Positions 8,566 to 16,502 of a DNA stretch of 64,000 nucleotides are shown here, piece after piece; within the stretch, counting starts at the first letter, position 1, and the number at the start of each line of letters is the position of its first letter. Source of the DNA: Delftia tsuruhatensis NBRC 16741 (lineage in GTDB: Bacteria > Pseudomonadota > Gammaproteobacteria > Burkholderiales > Burkholderiaceae_C); contig NZ_BCTO01000035.1 of assembly GCF_001571325.1 (NCBI RefSeq), positions 1 to 64,000 of the forward strand. The letters run 5' to 3'. A program made the position numbers and the translations under genes. Below the pieces are notes generated by a model that searched no databases, had not been told where the DNA came from, and saw only the letters and a program-made list of their open reading frames with translations.

Positions 8566-9657
8566 ATGTCCCAAGCACTCCCCCTTCGCGCACTGTCCAT
8601 CGCGCTCATGGCCCTTGTCGGCGTGGCCACACAAGCCCGGGCGCAGAACGACCACAGCGCCCATGGTCAAGCCGCTCCCCGCGCCACACCCGCGCCAGCA
8701 GTCGCACCTGCCGCAACCGCGAATCCTGCCGCCGCTGACCCGCATGCCGGACACGGGGCTCCCGCCAGCGGCGCGCCGTCTTCGCCCTCTGCGCCGGCCA
8801 CGCCTGCCGCTGCCGCGGCGACCGATCCTCATGCCGGGCATGGTGCGCCCGCCAGTGGCGCCTCCTCCGCGACCGCCGCACCGGCCATGGACCACGGCAA
8901 CATGCGCATGCAAGGCGGCTCGGCCCCGCCCGATGCGCGCGATCCGCACGCCTACTCCAATGGCCTCAAGCTGGGATCGGGTGACTACGCCGTGCCGGGC
9001 GTGCCACGGCTCATGCTGGCCGACGAGCACGCCTTCTTCTCGCTACGGGCCGAAACCCTGGAGCGTCGCTTCACGCGCAATGGCGGCAATGACACGGCCT
9101 ACGGCCTGCAAGCCTGGTATGGGAACGCCTTCAATCGGGCGGTGCTCAAGGCCGAGGGCGACGTGGCGGGCGGCAAGTTCGAAGAGGCGCGCACCGAACT
9201 GCTGTGGGGCCATGCGGTCTCCACCTTCTGGGACACGCAACTGGGCGTCCGCCTGGACACCGGCGAGGGACCAAGCCGCCAGTGGCTGGCCTTCGGCATC
9301 CAGGGACTCGCGCCGTACTGGTTCGAGTTGGACGCGACCGCCTACGTGGGCAGCGGCGGCAGGACCGCGCTGCGCCTGGAGGGCAGCTACGAGATGCTGC
9401 TGACCCAGCGCTTGGTGCTCGAGCCGCGCGCCGAGCTGCAGTTCTACGGCAAGGACGATCCAGAGCGGCGCATCGGCAAGGGCCTCGCCGAAGCGTCCGC
9501 GGGCCTGCGACTGCGCTACGAGTTCAGCCGCCAGTTCGCGCCCTACATCGGCGTGGAGCGCGCGGGCAGCTTCGGCCAGACCGCCGACTACGTGCGCGCC
9601 TCGGGCGGCCGCCCCCTGCAAACACGCTGGGTGGCCGGTGTGCGCTTCTGGTTTTAG
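8566..9657 (+). CDS. copB: Outer-membrane copper resistance protein CopB
   Basis: A 363-residue protein with a signal peptide ending near residue 26 (TQARAQND). The mature N-terminus is low-complexity and His/Met-rich, with the 13-residue unit DPHAGHGAPASGA occurring twice (about residues 48-60 and 80-95) and then MDHGNMRM. From about residue 125 onward comes the CopB domain of alternating beta strands ending in aromatic F-W-F, as expected for an outer-membrane beta barrel. CopB partners CopA in periplasmic copper sequestration. It starts 23 bases after copA with a GGAAG-type ribosome site. The name is secure by family and position. Confidence 0.92.
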   Translation: MSQALPLRALSIALMALVGVATQARAQNDHSAHGQAAPRATPAPAVAPAATANPAAADPHAGHGAPASGAPSSPSAPATPAAAAATDPHAGHGAPASGASSATAAPAMDHGNMRMQGGSAPPDARDPHAYSNGLKLGSGDYAVPGVPRLMLADEHAFFSLRAETLERRFTRNGGNDTAYGLQAWYGNAFNRAVLKAEGDVAGGKFEEARTELLWGHAVSTFWDTQLGVRLDTGEGPSRQWLAFGIQGLAPYWFELDATAYVGSGGRTALRLEGSYEMLLTQRLVLEPRAELQFYGKDDPERRIGKGLAEASAGLRLRYEFSRQFAPYIGVERAGSFGQTADYVRASGGRPLQTRWVAGVRFWF

Positions 9658-9691
9658 TTGGTAACACGTCGACGTGAGGAGTGGGCAAAGC

Positions 9692-10180
9692 ATGAACACG
9701 ACAACACAGCACACGCAGCGTCCGGTCGAAGCGAAGCGCCGAGCCGCCATCGCGGGCGTCCTTGCCTTGCTGCTGGCGGGCCCCGTCCTGGCCCAGGAGC
9801 GGCTGACGGCCAAGGTCTGGAAGGACCCGAGCTGCGGCTGCTGCAAGGACTGGATCACGCACATGGAGCAGGCTGGGTTCGAGGTGCAGGTTTTCGATAG
9901 CGGCAACAACGCCGCGCGAGCGCGCCTGGGCATCGCGCAGAAGTTCGGCTCCTGTCACACGGCGCAGATCGGGCGATACGCCATCGAGGGCCATGTCCCG
10001 GCCGCAGACATCCGTCGTCTACTGCGGGAAGCACCGCGGGCCATCGGCCTGGCCGCACCAGGCATGCCGGTCGGCTCGCCCGGCATGGACGGTCCCGTGT
10101 ACGGTGACCGCAAGGACGCCTACGACGTGTTGCTGTTGACGGCGGACGGCAAGAGCACGGTCTTCCAGTCGCATCGCTGA
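9692..10180 (+). CDS. DUF411 domain protein, secreted, copper-associated
   Basis: A 162-residue protein with a signal peptide (hydrophobic to about residue 36, VLAQE). The mature part begins with VWKDPSCGCCKDW, the CxCC cysteine cluster typical of DUF411, in a thioredoxin-like fold, and a further Cys follows in GSCHTAQIG. Members commonly sit in metal-resistance operons and probably bind copper in the periplasm; the exact function is not established. The ATG at 9692 follows GAGGAG at 9676-9681; a GTG six codons upstream is less likely because it would overlap that ribosome site. It lies between copB and the DUF2933 gene in the same direction. Confidence 0.88.
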   Translation: MNTTTQHTQRPVEAKRRAAIAGVLALLLAGPVLAQERLTAKVWKDPSCGCCKDWITHMEQAGFEVQVFDSGNNAARARLGIAQKFGSCHTAQIGRYAIEGHVPAADIRRLLREAPRAIGLAAPGMPVGSPGMDGPVYGDRKDAYDVLLLTADGKSTVFQSHR

Positions 10181-10203
10181 ACACGGATCCGGGAGAGCTT
10201 TTT

Positions 10204-10503
10204 ATGCACCATGCGCACACGCAGACACCCAGCGGCCGCCCCCAATTCTGGCGGTCGCGCTACGGCCTGGCTTTCCTGATCTTGGTGCCAATCGCGGCCG
10301 TCGCTGCGTACTTCCTGCTGAAGGGGCACTTGACGCATATCGCAGGCTATCTGCCATTCCTGCTGCTTGCGGCATGTCCGCTGATGCACCTCTTCATGCA
10401 CCGAGGCCACGGTCACCGCGCCGACGACAACAACACCGAGCCGTCGCGGGAAGGCAAGGAAGCGTCGAACGCGGTCCCGGCTTCCGGCGGCGAGCAGCGA
10501 TGA
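10204..10503 (+). CDS. DUF2933 small membrane protein
   Basis: A 99-residue protein with a His-containing N-terminus, two closely spaced hydrophobic segments (about residues 21-40 and 45-62) and then the His-rich turn CPLMHLFMHRGHGH, a pattern I recognise as DUF2933. Such proteins often accompany copper ATPases and multicopper oxidases; no biochemical role is established. The CPLMH-MHRGHGH cluster could bind metal, which is inference. It starts 23 bases after the DUF411 gene with GGGAG upstream, so it belongs to the same operon. Confidence 0.85.
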   Translation: MHHAHTQTPSGRPQFWRSRYGLAFLILVPIAAVAAYFLLKGHLTHIAGYLPFLLLAACPLMHLFMHRGHGHRADDNNTEPSREGKEASNAVPASGGEQR

Positions 10504-10635
10504 ACGAAGCGAAGCTGCACGCCCGCGCGTCTTTTCTATGAGGTGTGAGTGCGGCGCTCCACGGTATTTGAGGATGTCGGACGAACCCTTCGCGCTTATC
10601 GCGCCGCTTGAACTTAGGCGAGGCCAGCACACAAC

Positions 10636-13095
10636 ATGAACTCTTCCCTCCCATCGTCAGGTCATGGACATCCCCCTCACGACGCGCCTAAGGACGCGTC
10701 GGGCTCCCGCCCACATGCGCACCACGAGGACCACGAGCACAGTGCCGACCTGCCCAAGAACGACGGCGCAAGTTCATCGGATGCCTCGAAGCCCGAGGCC
10801 GGAGAACGGGATCCCGTCTGCGGCATGGCGGTCGCGTCGCAGTCACCGCACCGTTCCAGCCGCGAAGAGCGCACCTACTTCTTCTGCAGCGCCGGCTGCA
10901 AGAACAAGTTCGACACGCAGCCGCTGCGCTACGTGCACACGGCAAAGGATCCGATGGCGCAGGCCGCGCCAACGCCCGCCGCAGCGCCGGGCTCGGTCTA
11001 CACCTGCCCGATGCATCCGGAGATTCGCCAGGACCACCCTGGTACCTGCCCGAGGTGCGGCATGGCGCTGGAGCCGCTGTTGCCCGACCTGGACGATGAC
11101 AACCCCGAGCTTCGCGACTTCTCTCGCCGGTTCTGGTGGACGCTGCCGTTGACGCTCGTGGTGCTGGCGCTCGCCATGGCGGGCGAGCGGTTGCATCTGA
11201 TGGACATGGCCACGCAGAGTTGGGTCGAGCTGGTGCTGTCGCTGCCGATCGTGCTGTGGGCGGGTTGGCCCTTCTTCTCGCGCGGCTGGCAGTCGGTGGT
11301 GCACCGCAGCCCGAACATGTGGACCCTCATCGGCCTGGGTACGGGAGCCGCCTTCCTCTACAGCGTGGTAGCGACCGTGGCACCACAGGTGTTTCCGGCT
11401 TCGTTCTTCTCCATGGGCCGCGTCGGGGTGTACTTCGAGGCCGCGGCCGTCATCATCTCGCTGACCCTGCTGGGCCAGGTGCTGGAACTCAAGGCCCGCT
11501 CGCAGACCTCTGCGGCAATCAAGTCGCTGCTGGGACTGGCGCCCAAGACCGCGCGCCGCATCGGCGCTGATGGGCGCGAGGAGGATGTGCCGCTCAGCCA
11601 TGTGCACGTGGGCGATTTGCTGCGCATCCGCCCCGGCGAGAAGGTGCCCGTCGACGGCGTGGTGCACGAGGGCAGTAGCGCGGTCGACGAGTCCATGCTG
11701 ACCGGCGAGCCGCTGCCGGTGAGCAAGCGCGCGGGCGACAAGGTGATCGGCGCCACACTCAACACCAGTGGTGCACTGGTCATGCGGTCGGAGCGCATCG
11801 GTTCTGACACCGTGCTCTCGCAGATCGTGCAGATGGTTGCCCAAGCTCAGCGCTCCAAGGCGCCCATGCAACGCATGGCCGACCTCGTCGCGGGCTACTT
11901 CGTGATGGTCGTGGTCGCCATCGCGTTGACGACGCTCTTCGTCTGGGGGTTCTACGGGCCGCAACCGGCCTGGGTGTATGGGCTGATCAATGCCGTTGCG
12001 GTCCTCATCATCGCTTGCCCGTGCGCGCTGGGCTTGGCCACACCGATGTCCATCATGGTGGCCACCGGCCGCGGCGCCACGCAGGGCGTGTTGTTCCGAG
12101 ATGCCGCGGCGATCGAGAACCTGCGCAAGGTCGATACGCTGGTCATCGACAAGACGGGCACCCTGACGCAAGGTCGTCCCGCCTTCGACCGAGCCGTCGC
12201 CGTTGCTGGCTTCACCGACCAGGAGGTGCTTCGCCTGGCGGCCAGCCTGGACCAGGGCAGCGAGCACCCCTTGGCCGACGCCATCGTGCAGGCTGCCCGG
12301 GCCCAGGGGTTGCAACTCGCCAAGCCGCAAGGCTTCGAATCGGGGACCGGCATCGGCGTGCGAGGCAAGGTCGAGCAGCGCCAGTTGGCGCTGGGCAACA
12401 CGGTGCTGATGCAGCAGGCGGGTGTTTCGGTTGATCCACTGGTGCCGCAGGCGGAGGCGCTGCGCAGCGAGGGCGCGAGCGTCATGTACCTGGCGGTCGA
12501 CGGTCAGCTTGCCGGCCTGCTGGCCGTGTCCGATCCGGTCAAGGACAGCACCCCTGAGGCTTTGGCCGCGCTCAAGGCGGCCGGCCTGCGCGTCATCATG
12601 GCCACCGGTGATGGACATACCACCGCCAAGGCGGTGGGTGCCCGCCTGGGCATCGACGAGGTCCATGGCGAGGTCAAGCCGGCCGACAAGCTGCAGTTGA
12701 TCGAGCGTCTGCAGAAGGAAGGCCGTGTCGTCGCCATGGCGGGTGACGGCATCAACGATGCACCGGCTCTGGCCAAGGCGGACGTGGGCATCGCCATGGG
12801 CACGGGCACCGACGTGGCGATGAACAGCGCGCAGGTGACCCTGGTCAAGGGTGACCTTCGGGGCATCGCCGTGGCGCGCACGCTTTCGGTCGACACGGTG
12901 CGCAACATGAAGCAAAACCTCGTGTTCGCTTTTCTCTACAACGCGCTCGGCATCCCGGTTGCTGCCGGCGTGCTCTATCCCTTCACGGGCTGGCTGCTGT
13001 CCCCCTTGATCGCGGCTCTGGCCATGAGCCTCAGTTCGGCGTCGGTGGTCGGCAACGCCTTGCGCCTGCGTGGTGCCGGGCCCCGAGGGCAATGA
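10636..13095 (+). CDS. Copper-exporting P1B-type ATPase with N-terminal YHS and HMBD domains
   Basis: An 819-residue inner-membrane Cu(I) exporter. The His-rich leader is followed by a YHS domain (DPVCGM at 59-64, then FCSAGC) and a heavy-metal-binding domain (CPMHPE at 124-129, CPRCGM at 138-143), in place of the classical CxxC HMA domains. Eight membrane helices are predictable; the ion-path motif CPC is at 461-463, phosphorylation Asp505 in [13 protein letters not shown] in the actuator domain and GDGIND at 703-708. Both cysteine motifs support Cu(I). It is encoded 132 bp after the DUF2933 gene in the copper cluster. Names used for such pumps vary (copF, copA), so no symbol is given. Confidence 0.95.
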   Translation: MNSSLPSSGHGHPPHDAPKDASGSRPHAHHEDHEHSADLPKNDGASSSDASKPEAGERDPVCGMAVASQSPHRSSREERTYFFCSAGCKNKFDTQPLRYVHTAKDPMAQAAPTPAAAPGSVYTCPMHPEIRQDHPGTCPRCGMALEPLLPDLDDDNPELRDFSRRFWWTLPLTLVVLALAMAGERLHLMDMATQSWVELVLSLPIVLWAGWPFFSRGWQSVVHRSPNMWTLIGLGTGAAFLYSVVATVAPQVFPASFFSMGRVGVYFEAAAVIISLTLLGQVLELKARSQTSAAIKSLLGLAPKTARRIGADGREEDVPLSHVHVGDLLRIRPGEKVPVDGVVHEGSSAVDESMLTGEPLPVSKRAGDKVIGATLNTSGALVMRSERIGSDTVLSQIVQMVAQAQRSKAPMQRMADLVAGYFVMVVVAIALTTLFVWGFYGPQPAWVYGLINAVAVLIIACPCALGLATPMSIMVATGRGATQGVLFRDAAAIENLRKVDTLVIDKTGTLTQGRPAFDRAVAVAGFTDQEVLRLAASLDQGSEHPLADAIVQAARAQGLQLAKPQGFESGTGIGVRGKVEQRQLALGNTVLMQQAGVSVDPLVPQAEALRSEGASVMYLAVDGQLAGLLAVSDPVKDSTPEALAALKAAGLRVIMATGDGHTTAKAVGARLGIDEVHGEVKPADKLQLIERLQKEGRVVAMAGDGINDAPALAKADVGIAMGTGTDVAMNSAQVTLVKGDLRGIAVARTLSVDTVRNMKQNLVFAFLYNALGIPVAAGVLYPFTGWLLSPLIAALAMSLSSASVVGNALRLRGAGPRGQ

Positions 13096-13226
13096 CCGGT
13101 CAAGAACTGAACCAGGAGGTCGCTATCGCGCCACACAACCATCTGATCGGACTGCGCTCCATCGAGCCGCGTGCAGTCCGTGTTCGCTCAATCCCCCAAC
13201 CTTTCAACACCAAGATAGGAACTTCC

Positions 13227-13613
13227 ATGACCCGCTCTGCACTGATTGCCAAACTCATCACGCCGATCGCCGCCAGCCTGTTCGCGACCGCCGCTTTCGC
13301 GCATCCCGCGCTGGTGTCTTCCACGCCCGCCGACAAGTCCGAAGTCGATGCCCCGGCGACCATCGAGCTGAAATTCACCGAGACGCTCGTGCCGCAGTTT
13401 TCGGCGGCTAACCTTGTGATGACAGGCATGCCGGGCATGCCCAACCACGGCAACATGAAGATCAACGCCAGCGTGGCTGCTGCCGGCGACGGAAAGACCA
13501 TGGTGATCACACCTGCGCAGCCGCTGCGCGCCGGCGACTACCGCGTTGAATGGCGTGCCGTTTCCTCAGACACGCATCCGATCACGGGCAATGTGAGCTT
13601 CAAGGTCAAGTAA
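13227..13613 (+). CDS. copC: Periplasmic copper-binding protein CopC
   Basis: A 128-residue protein. The signal peptide ends ATAAFA, leaving a mature N-terminus starting His-Pro, the His that normally takes part in Cu(II) binding in CopC. The domain contains KFTETLVPQF, a Met/His patch (MTGMPGMPNHGNM), and the C-terminal YRVEWRAVSSDTHPITG. The start at 13227 gives a clean signal peptide and follows AGGA; an in-frame start 45 codons upstream would remove the signal from the N-terminus. It lies four bases before copD and delivers copper to or from the membrane partner CopD. Confidence 0.93.
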   Translation: MTRSALIAKLITPIAASLFATAAFAHPALVSSTPADKSEVDAPATIELKFTETLVPQFSAANLVMTGMPGMPNHGNMKINASVAAAGDGKTMVITPAQPLRAGDYRVEWRAVSSDTHPITGNVSFKVK

Positions 13614-13617
13614 GCCG

Positions 13618-14556
13618 ATGGCCGGGGATTGGTTGACCATCGCATTGCGCCTGGCGCTGTACCTGGACTTGGCGGCGGCTTTTGGCGTCGCCTTGTTCGC
13701 TCTGTACGCGCTGGGCCGCGACGAGCGATCCTCGGCGGTTGCACATCGCTTCAGGACCTTGGTCGGTGCTGCCGCGGCTCTCGGAATCGTGCTCTCGGTT
13801 TGGGCGCTGACCGTCCTGGCCAAGGCGATGTCGGGTGCCCAGAGCTATGCGGAGCTGACGACGCACGTCTTCGAAATGCTCATCACGGGGACGCACATGG
13901 GGATCTCATGGTGCGTGCGCATCATGGCGCTGCTGCTGTGCGTGCTGTTGGCCGTGCTAAGGCTCAATCCGACGCTGCGCTTCGTGGGCTTGGCAGCCTC
14001 GAGCGGTACGGCCCTGGCAACGCTCGCCTGGGTGGGGCACGGGGCCATGGATGACGGGCTGCGCGGATACTTTCACCTCGGCAATGACATCGCGCATCTG
14101 TGGACTGCCGGAGCCTGGGTCGGCGCCATCGTAGCGTTCCTGCTGCTGGCGACGTTGAGGAGCGACCGAGCACTCGATGCACCACAAAGCATGCTGCGAC
14201 TGCTGAGTCGCACGTCCAACGGCTTTGCCCGCATCGGCACGCTGATCGTGATCGTGCTTACGGCGAGCGGAATCCTCAACTACCTACTGATCGTTGGGCC
14301 CTCGATCGGGCCACTGTTCTCGACGCTCTACGGGCGGTTGCTGTTGCTGAAGTTGGCGCTGGTCGGGGGTATGCTCGCGCTGGCAGCGGCGAATCGATAC
14401 AGGTTGAGTCCCGGCCTCCAGGCCTCGCTTGAATCAGGCAATACAGGCACGGCTGTCGCCAAGCTGAGGCGAAGTTTGTCTGCGGAAGCAACTCTTGCGG
14501 TGCTTGTCATGGCAAGCGTCGCCTGGCTTGGCATTCTGTCTCCGACGCAGGTGTGA
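13618..14556 (+). CDS. copD: Inner-membrane copper resistance protein CopD
   Basis: A 312-residue polytopic membrane protein with about eight hydrophobic helices. His residues lie at helix ends (THMGISW, GHGAMDD, HLGNDIAHLWTAGAWVG), which matches the CopD family; the HLW-AGAWVG motif is characteristic. It works with CopC in moving copper across the inner membrane. It begins four bases after the copC stop. The last ~40 residues contain a further predicted helix. Length matches the usual 290-310 residues. Confidence 0.92.
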   Translation: MAGDWLTIALRLALYLDLAAAFGVALFALYALGRDERSSAVAHRFRTLVGAAAALGIVLSVWALTVLAKAMSGAQSYAELTTHVFEMLITGTHMGISWCVRIMALLLCVLLAVLRLNPTLRFVGLAASSGTALATLAWVGHGAMDDGLRGYFHLGNDIAHLWTAGAWVGAIVAFLLLATLRSDRALDAPQSMLRLLSRTSNGFARIGTLIVIVLTASGILNYLLIVGPSIGPLFSTLYGRLLLLKLALVGGMLALAAANRYRLSPGLQASLESGNTGTAVAKLRRSLSAEATLAVLVMASVAWLGILSPTQV

Positions 14557-14595
14557 TCTCTTGATTTCGATTCCATGACGAAGCATGAGCGCGAT

Positions 14596-14602
14596 GTAAT
14601 GG
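14596..14602 (+). promoter_or_regulatory. GTAATGG half-site upstream of the copK-like gene
   Basis: This 7-mer is identical to one arm of the copR/copA inverted repeat and lies 84 bases before the copK-like start. Six bases upstream, at the expected spacing, GCATGAG matches the other arm in only four of seven positions. It may be a weak CopR site. Confidence 0.3.
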
Positions 14603-14685
14603 CGACGTCAGCGCTTTGACGAGACCAGGCTTCTAAATTAGCGGTGCGGCGGAATTCTCTCGTCGTCAATTTTAAGAAGCTAATC

Positions 14686-14970
14686 ATGAAGTCACGCATT
14701 CTTGTTGTTGCCCTGCTGAGTGTTCTCGCTGCGCCCGCGTTTGCCGGTGATGCGGCTGCTCATGCCGCCAAAGAAATGATCCCACTGAACAATGGAGGGA
14801 CGCTGTACTTCTTCAAAGATGGACGCATGGCGCAAGAGGATTGCTTTGGGCGTGCTGTGCACCAGAAGATTGGTTCGTCTGTAGTCACGAAGGATGGGCT
14901 GATGGTCACCATCACCAGCAATGAAGTTGCTCCCCTCAGCTCGCTGCTTGAACAGGATCACGGCGGGTAA
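14686..14970 (+). CDS. copK: CopK-family periplasmic copper-binding protein
   Basis: A 94-residue exported protein with a signal peptide (hydrophobic to about residue 20, APAFAGD). The mature segment contains GGTLYFFKDGRMAQEDCFG, strongly reminiscent of the VFKDGKM...FG pattern of Cupriavidus CopK, and ends in an acidic/His tail (EQDHGG). CopK binds Cu(I) through Met residues and helps high-level copper resistance. Here Met residues are fewer and an unpaired Cys sits in EDCFG. It lies 129 bp after copD in the same direction, closing the copper cargo. Assignment is by motif resemblance. Confidence 0.8.
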   Translation: MKSRILVVALLSVLAAPAFAGDAAAHAAKEMIPLNNGGTLYFFKDGRMAQEDCFGRAVHQKIGSSVVTKDGLMVTITSNEVAPLSSLLEQDHGG

Positions 14971-15018
14971 TTCACGCGATCTGCTGATGCCTCCCAATGG
15001 CGTCAGAAAGAAGTCCCA

Positions 15019-15043
15019 GCGCCTGTCCGATTCGGATAGGCGC
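15019..15043. repeat. Near-perfect inverted repeat between copK and the LysR gene
   Basis: Arms GCGCCTGTCCGA (15019-15030) and TCGGATAGGCGC (15032-15043) pair over 12 bp with one G-T mismatch around a single central base. No T-run follows, so it is not a standard terminator. It lies ~75 bp before the LysR start, at the junction of cargo and ICE backbone. Confidence 0.6.
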
Positions 15044-15117
15044 ATGGCCTTCAGTGACTACCCCGGACAGAAGATTCAATGTGTAGGTTCAAATAACACT
15101 TATTAGGAGATTAGTTT

Positions 15118-16044
15118 GTGGAGCTTCGTCATCTACGATGTTTCCTCGCTGTAGCAGAGGAGCTTCACTTTGCCCGCGCTGCCGAGCGGTTGCACATCGA
15201 CCAATCTCCGTTATCTCGCACCATCAAGGAGTTGGAGGAAGAACTCGGCGCACGCCTGTTTGTCCGCACCACTCGCAGCACACAACTGACCCGCGCTGGA
15301 CGGCTGTTTCTGGAGCACGTTCAGCGAGTCTTTACAGTGCTGGAGCAGGCCCGCGATAGTGTTAAGTCCGCCGCCAACGGCTTTTGCGGCCAGTTGCGTA
15401 TTGCCTTGTCCGATGGCGTCACGCCTTCGCGCCTGCCGGCATTGCTGGCGCGCAGCCGCGAAGAAGACCCCGAGGTGGAAATCCGATTGTTCGAGGTGCC
15501 CCTGGATCAGCAGATCAAGGGGCTTCATAGCGACCTGTATGACGCGGGCTTCTCGATGGCAGAGGATGCAGGTGATGGCATCATCGTCACTCCTGCATGG
15601 GAAGACGAATTGATGGTTGCGGTACCAGCCCGCCATCCGGTGCTTGCCTTCAAACAGATCCCGCTGAAGGAGGTGCTGCGCCATCCGCTGGCGCTGGGCG
15701 ACCCAGCAGTGTGCGAAGGCCACGCACGCCAGGTCGATCGGTTCCTACGCACATGCGGACAAGAGCCGCTGATCGCGCAGCGCGTGGCGACCTTCGACGT
15801 GATGATGACTTTAGTCTCCGCTGGCTTAGCATTGGGCTTGGCGGGCGAGGCGCATATTGCTTCCAGCCGCGAGCCGGGAGTCGTGGCCCGGCGCTTGGCG
15901 GGCAAGCCGACTATGCTCATGACCTATCTGCTGCGCCGCGATACGGAGCCGTCAGAAATGCTGGCTCGATTTATCGAACGAGTAGATTTTATTGATGCGG
16001 CTGATGAACTCGGCATCCCCGAAGACCTTCCACGCGACCGATAG
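15118..16044 (+). CDS. LysR-family transcriptional regulator of the ICE backbone
   Basis: A 308-residue regulator. Residues 1-60 are a LysR winged HTH (ELRHLRCFLAVAEELHFARAAERLHIDQSPLSRTIKELEEELG). The remainder is a substrate-binding domain with AGLALGLAGE near residue 240. It starts with GTG eight bases after TTAGGAG; no ATG lies at the HTH start. A LysR gene just before eexN and traG is normal in Tn4371-like ICEs, so it probably controls transfer genes; the effector is unknown. It could instead regulate cargo, which is less likely as copR/copS are present. Confidence 0.88.
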   Translation: MELRHLRCFLAVAEELHFARAAERLHIDQSPLSRTIKELEEELGARLFVRTTRSTQLTRAGRLFLEHVQRVFTVLEQARDSVKSAANGFCGQLRIALSDGVTPSRLPALLARSREEDPEVEIRLFEVPLDQQIKGLHSDLYDAGFSMAEDAGDGIIVTPAWEDELMVAVPARHPVLAFKQIPLKEVLRHPLALGDPAVCEGHARQVDRFLRTCGQEPLIAQRVATFDVMMTLVSAGLALGLAGEAHIASSREPGVVARRLAGKPTMLMTYLLRRDTEPSEMLARFIERVDFIDAADELGIPEDLPRDR

Positions 16045-16057
16045 TAGGAATAAGGCT

Positions 16058-16285
16058 ATGAACAAAGTGATATTGCTGATATTGGTCACTGCACTGCCTG
16101 CATGCGGTCCTTCTCAACCTTCGGAAACCGTGGATGCGCTCGTAGCCAATCCCGAACGCATCAAAGAGATTCAACGTCAATGCAAGGAAGACCGCGCGAA
16201 GGTTGGCGACGAACTATGTCTGCGTGCTGCCGAAGCCGCCAAACGGCGATTTTTCGGTGATCGGCCCGAGCAGAAATCCAAGTAG
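16058..16285 (+). CDS. eexN: EexN-family entry-exclusion lipoprotein
   Basis: A 75-residue lipoprotein. The signal peptide ends LVTALPAC, with the lipobox Cys at residue 18. The mature part VDALVANPERIKEIQRQCKEDRAKVGDELC has two further Cys and ends KRRFFG, which is the EexN pattern. These proteins at the inner membrane reduce redundant transfer between cells already carrying the element. It starts 13 bases after the lysR stop, with TAGGAATAAGG upstream, and is followed by a hairpin terminator. Confidence 0.85.
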   Translation: MNKVILLILVTALPACGPSQPSETVDALVANPERIKEIQRQCKEDRAKVGDELCLRAAEAAKRRFFGDRPEQKSK

Positions 16286-16335
16286 GTTATCTCTCGGTCG
16301 CATCGCTGCGACGAAGTTCTCGCTGTTACCTCACT

Positions 16336-16368
16336 ACGCCGCAATGCGCTCGCGCTTGCGGCGTTTTT
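16336..16368 (+). terminator. Rho-independent terminator after eexN
   Basis: Stem ACGCCGCAA (16336-16344) / TTGCGGCGT (16356-16364) with an 11-base loop, followed by TTTTT. It separates the lysR-eexN unit from traG, implying a separate promoter for traG in 16369-16502. Confidence 0.8.
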
Positions 16369-16502
16369 ATTGCTTTCGCCTCTAAAGGAAATCTGACTTT
16401 TTGGGCCTAAATTGCCGCCACATCGGCCTTTGACCGACCTGCGCGAACGCCTTGATCCTCAGTGCTGCGGCACCTCTGTGTGCCGTGATCGGAGGCGAGG
16501 TT

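Noticed and set aside
6665-8593. 642-codon open frame antisense to copA
   Set aside because: Its product is low-complexity His/Arg/Val-rich and mirrors copA codons; copA has full family motifs. GC-rich shadow.
10843-13092. 749-codon open frame antisense to the copper ATPase
   Set aside because: No domains; it is the complement of a gene with every P1B motif present.
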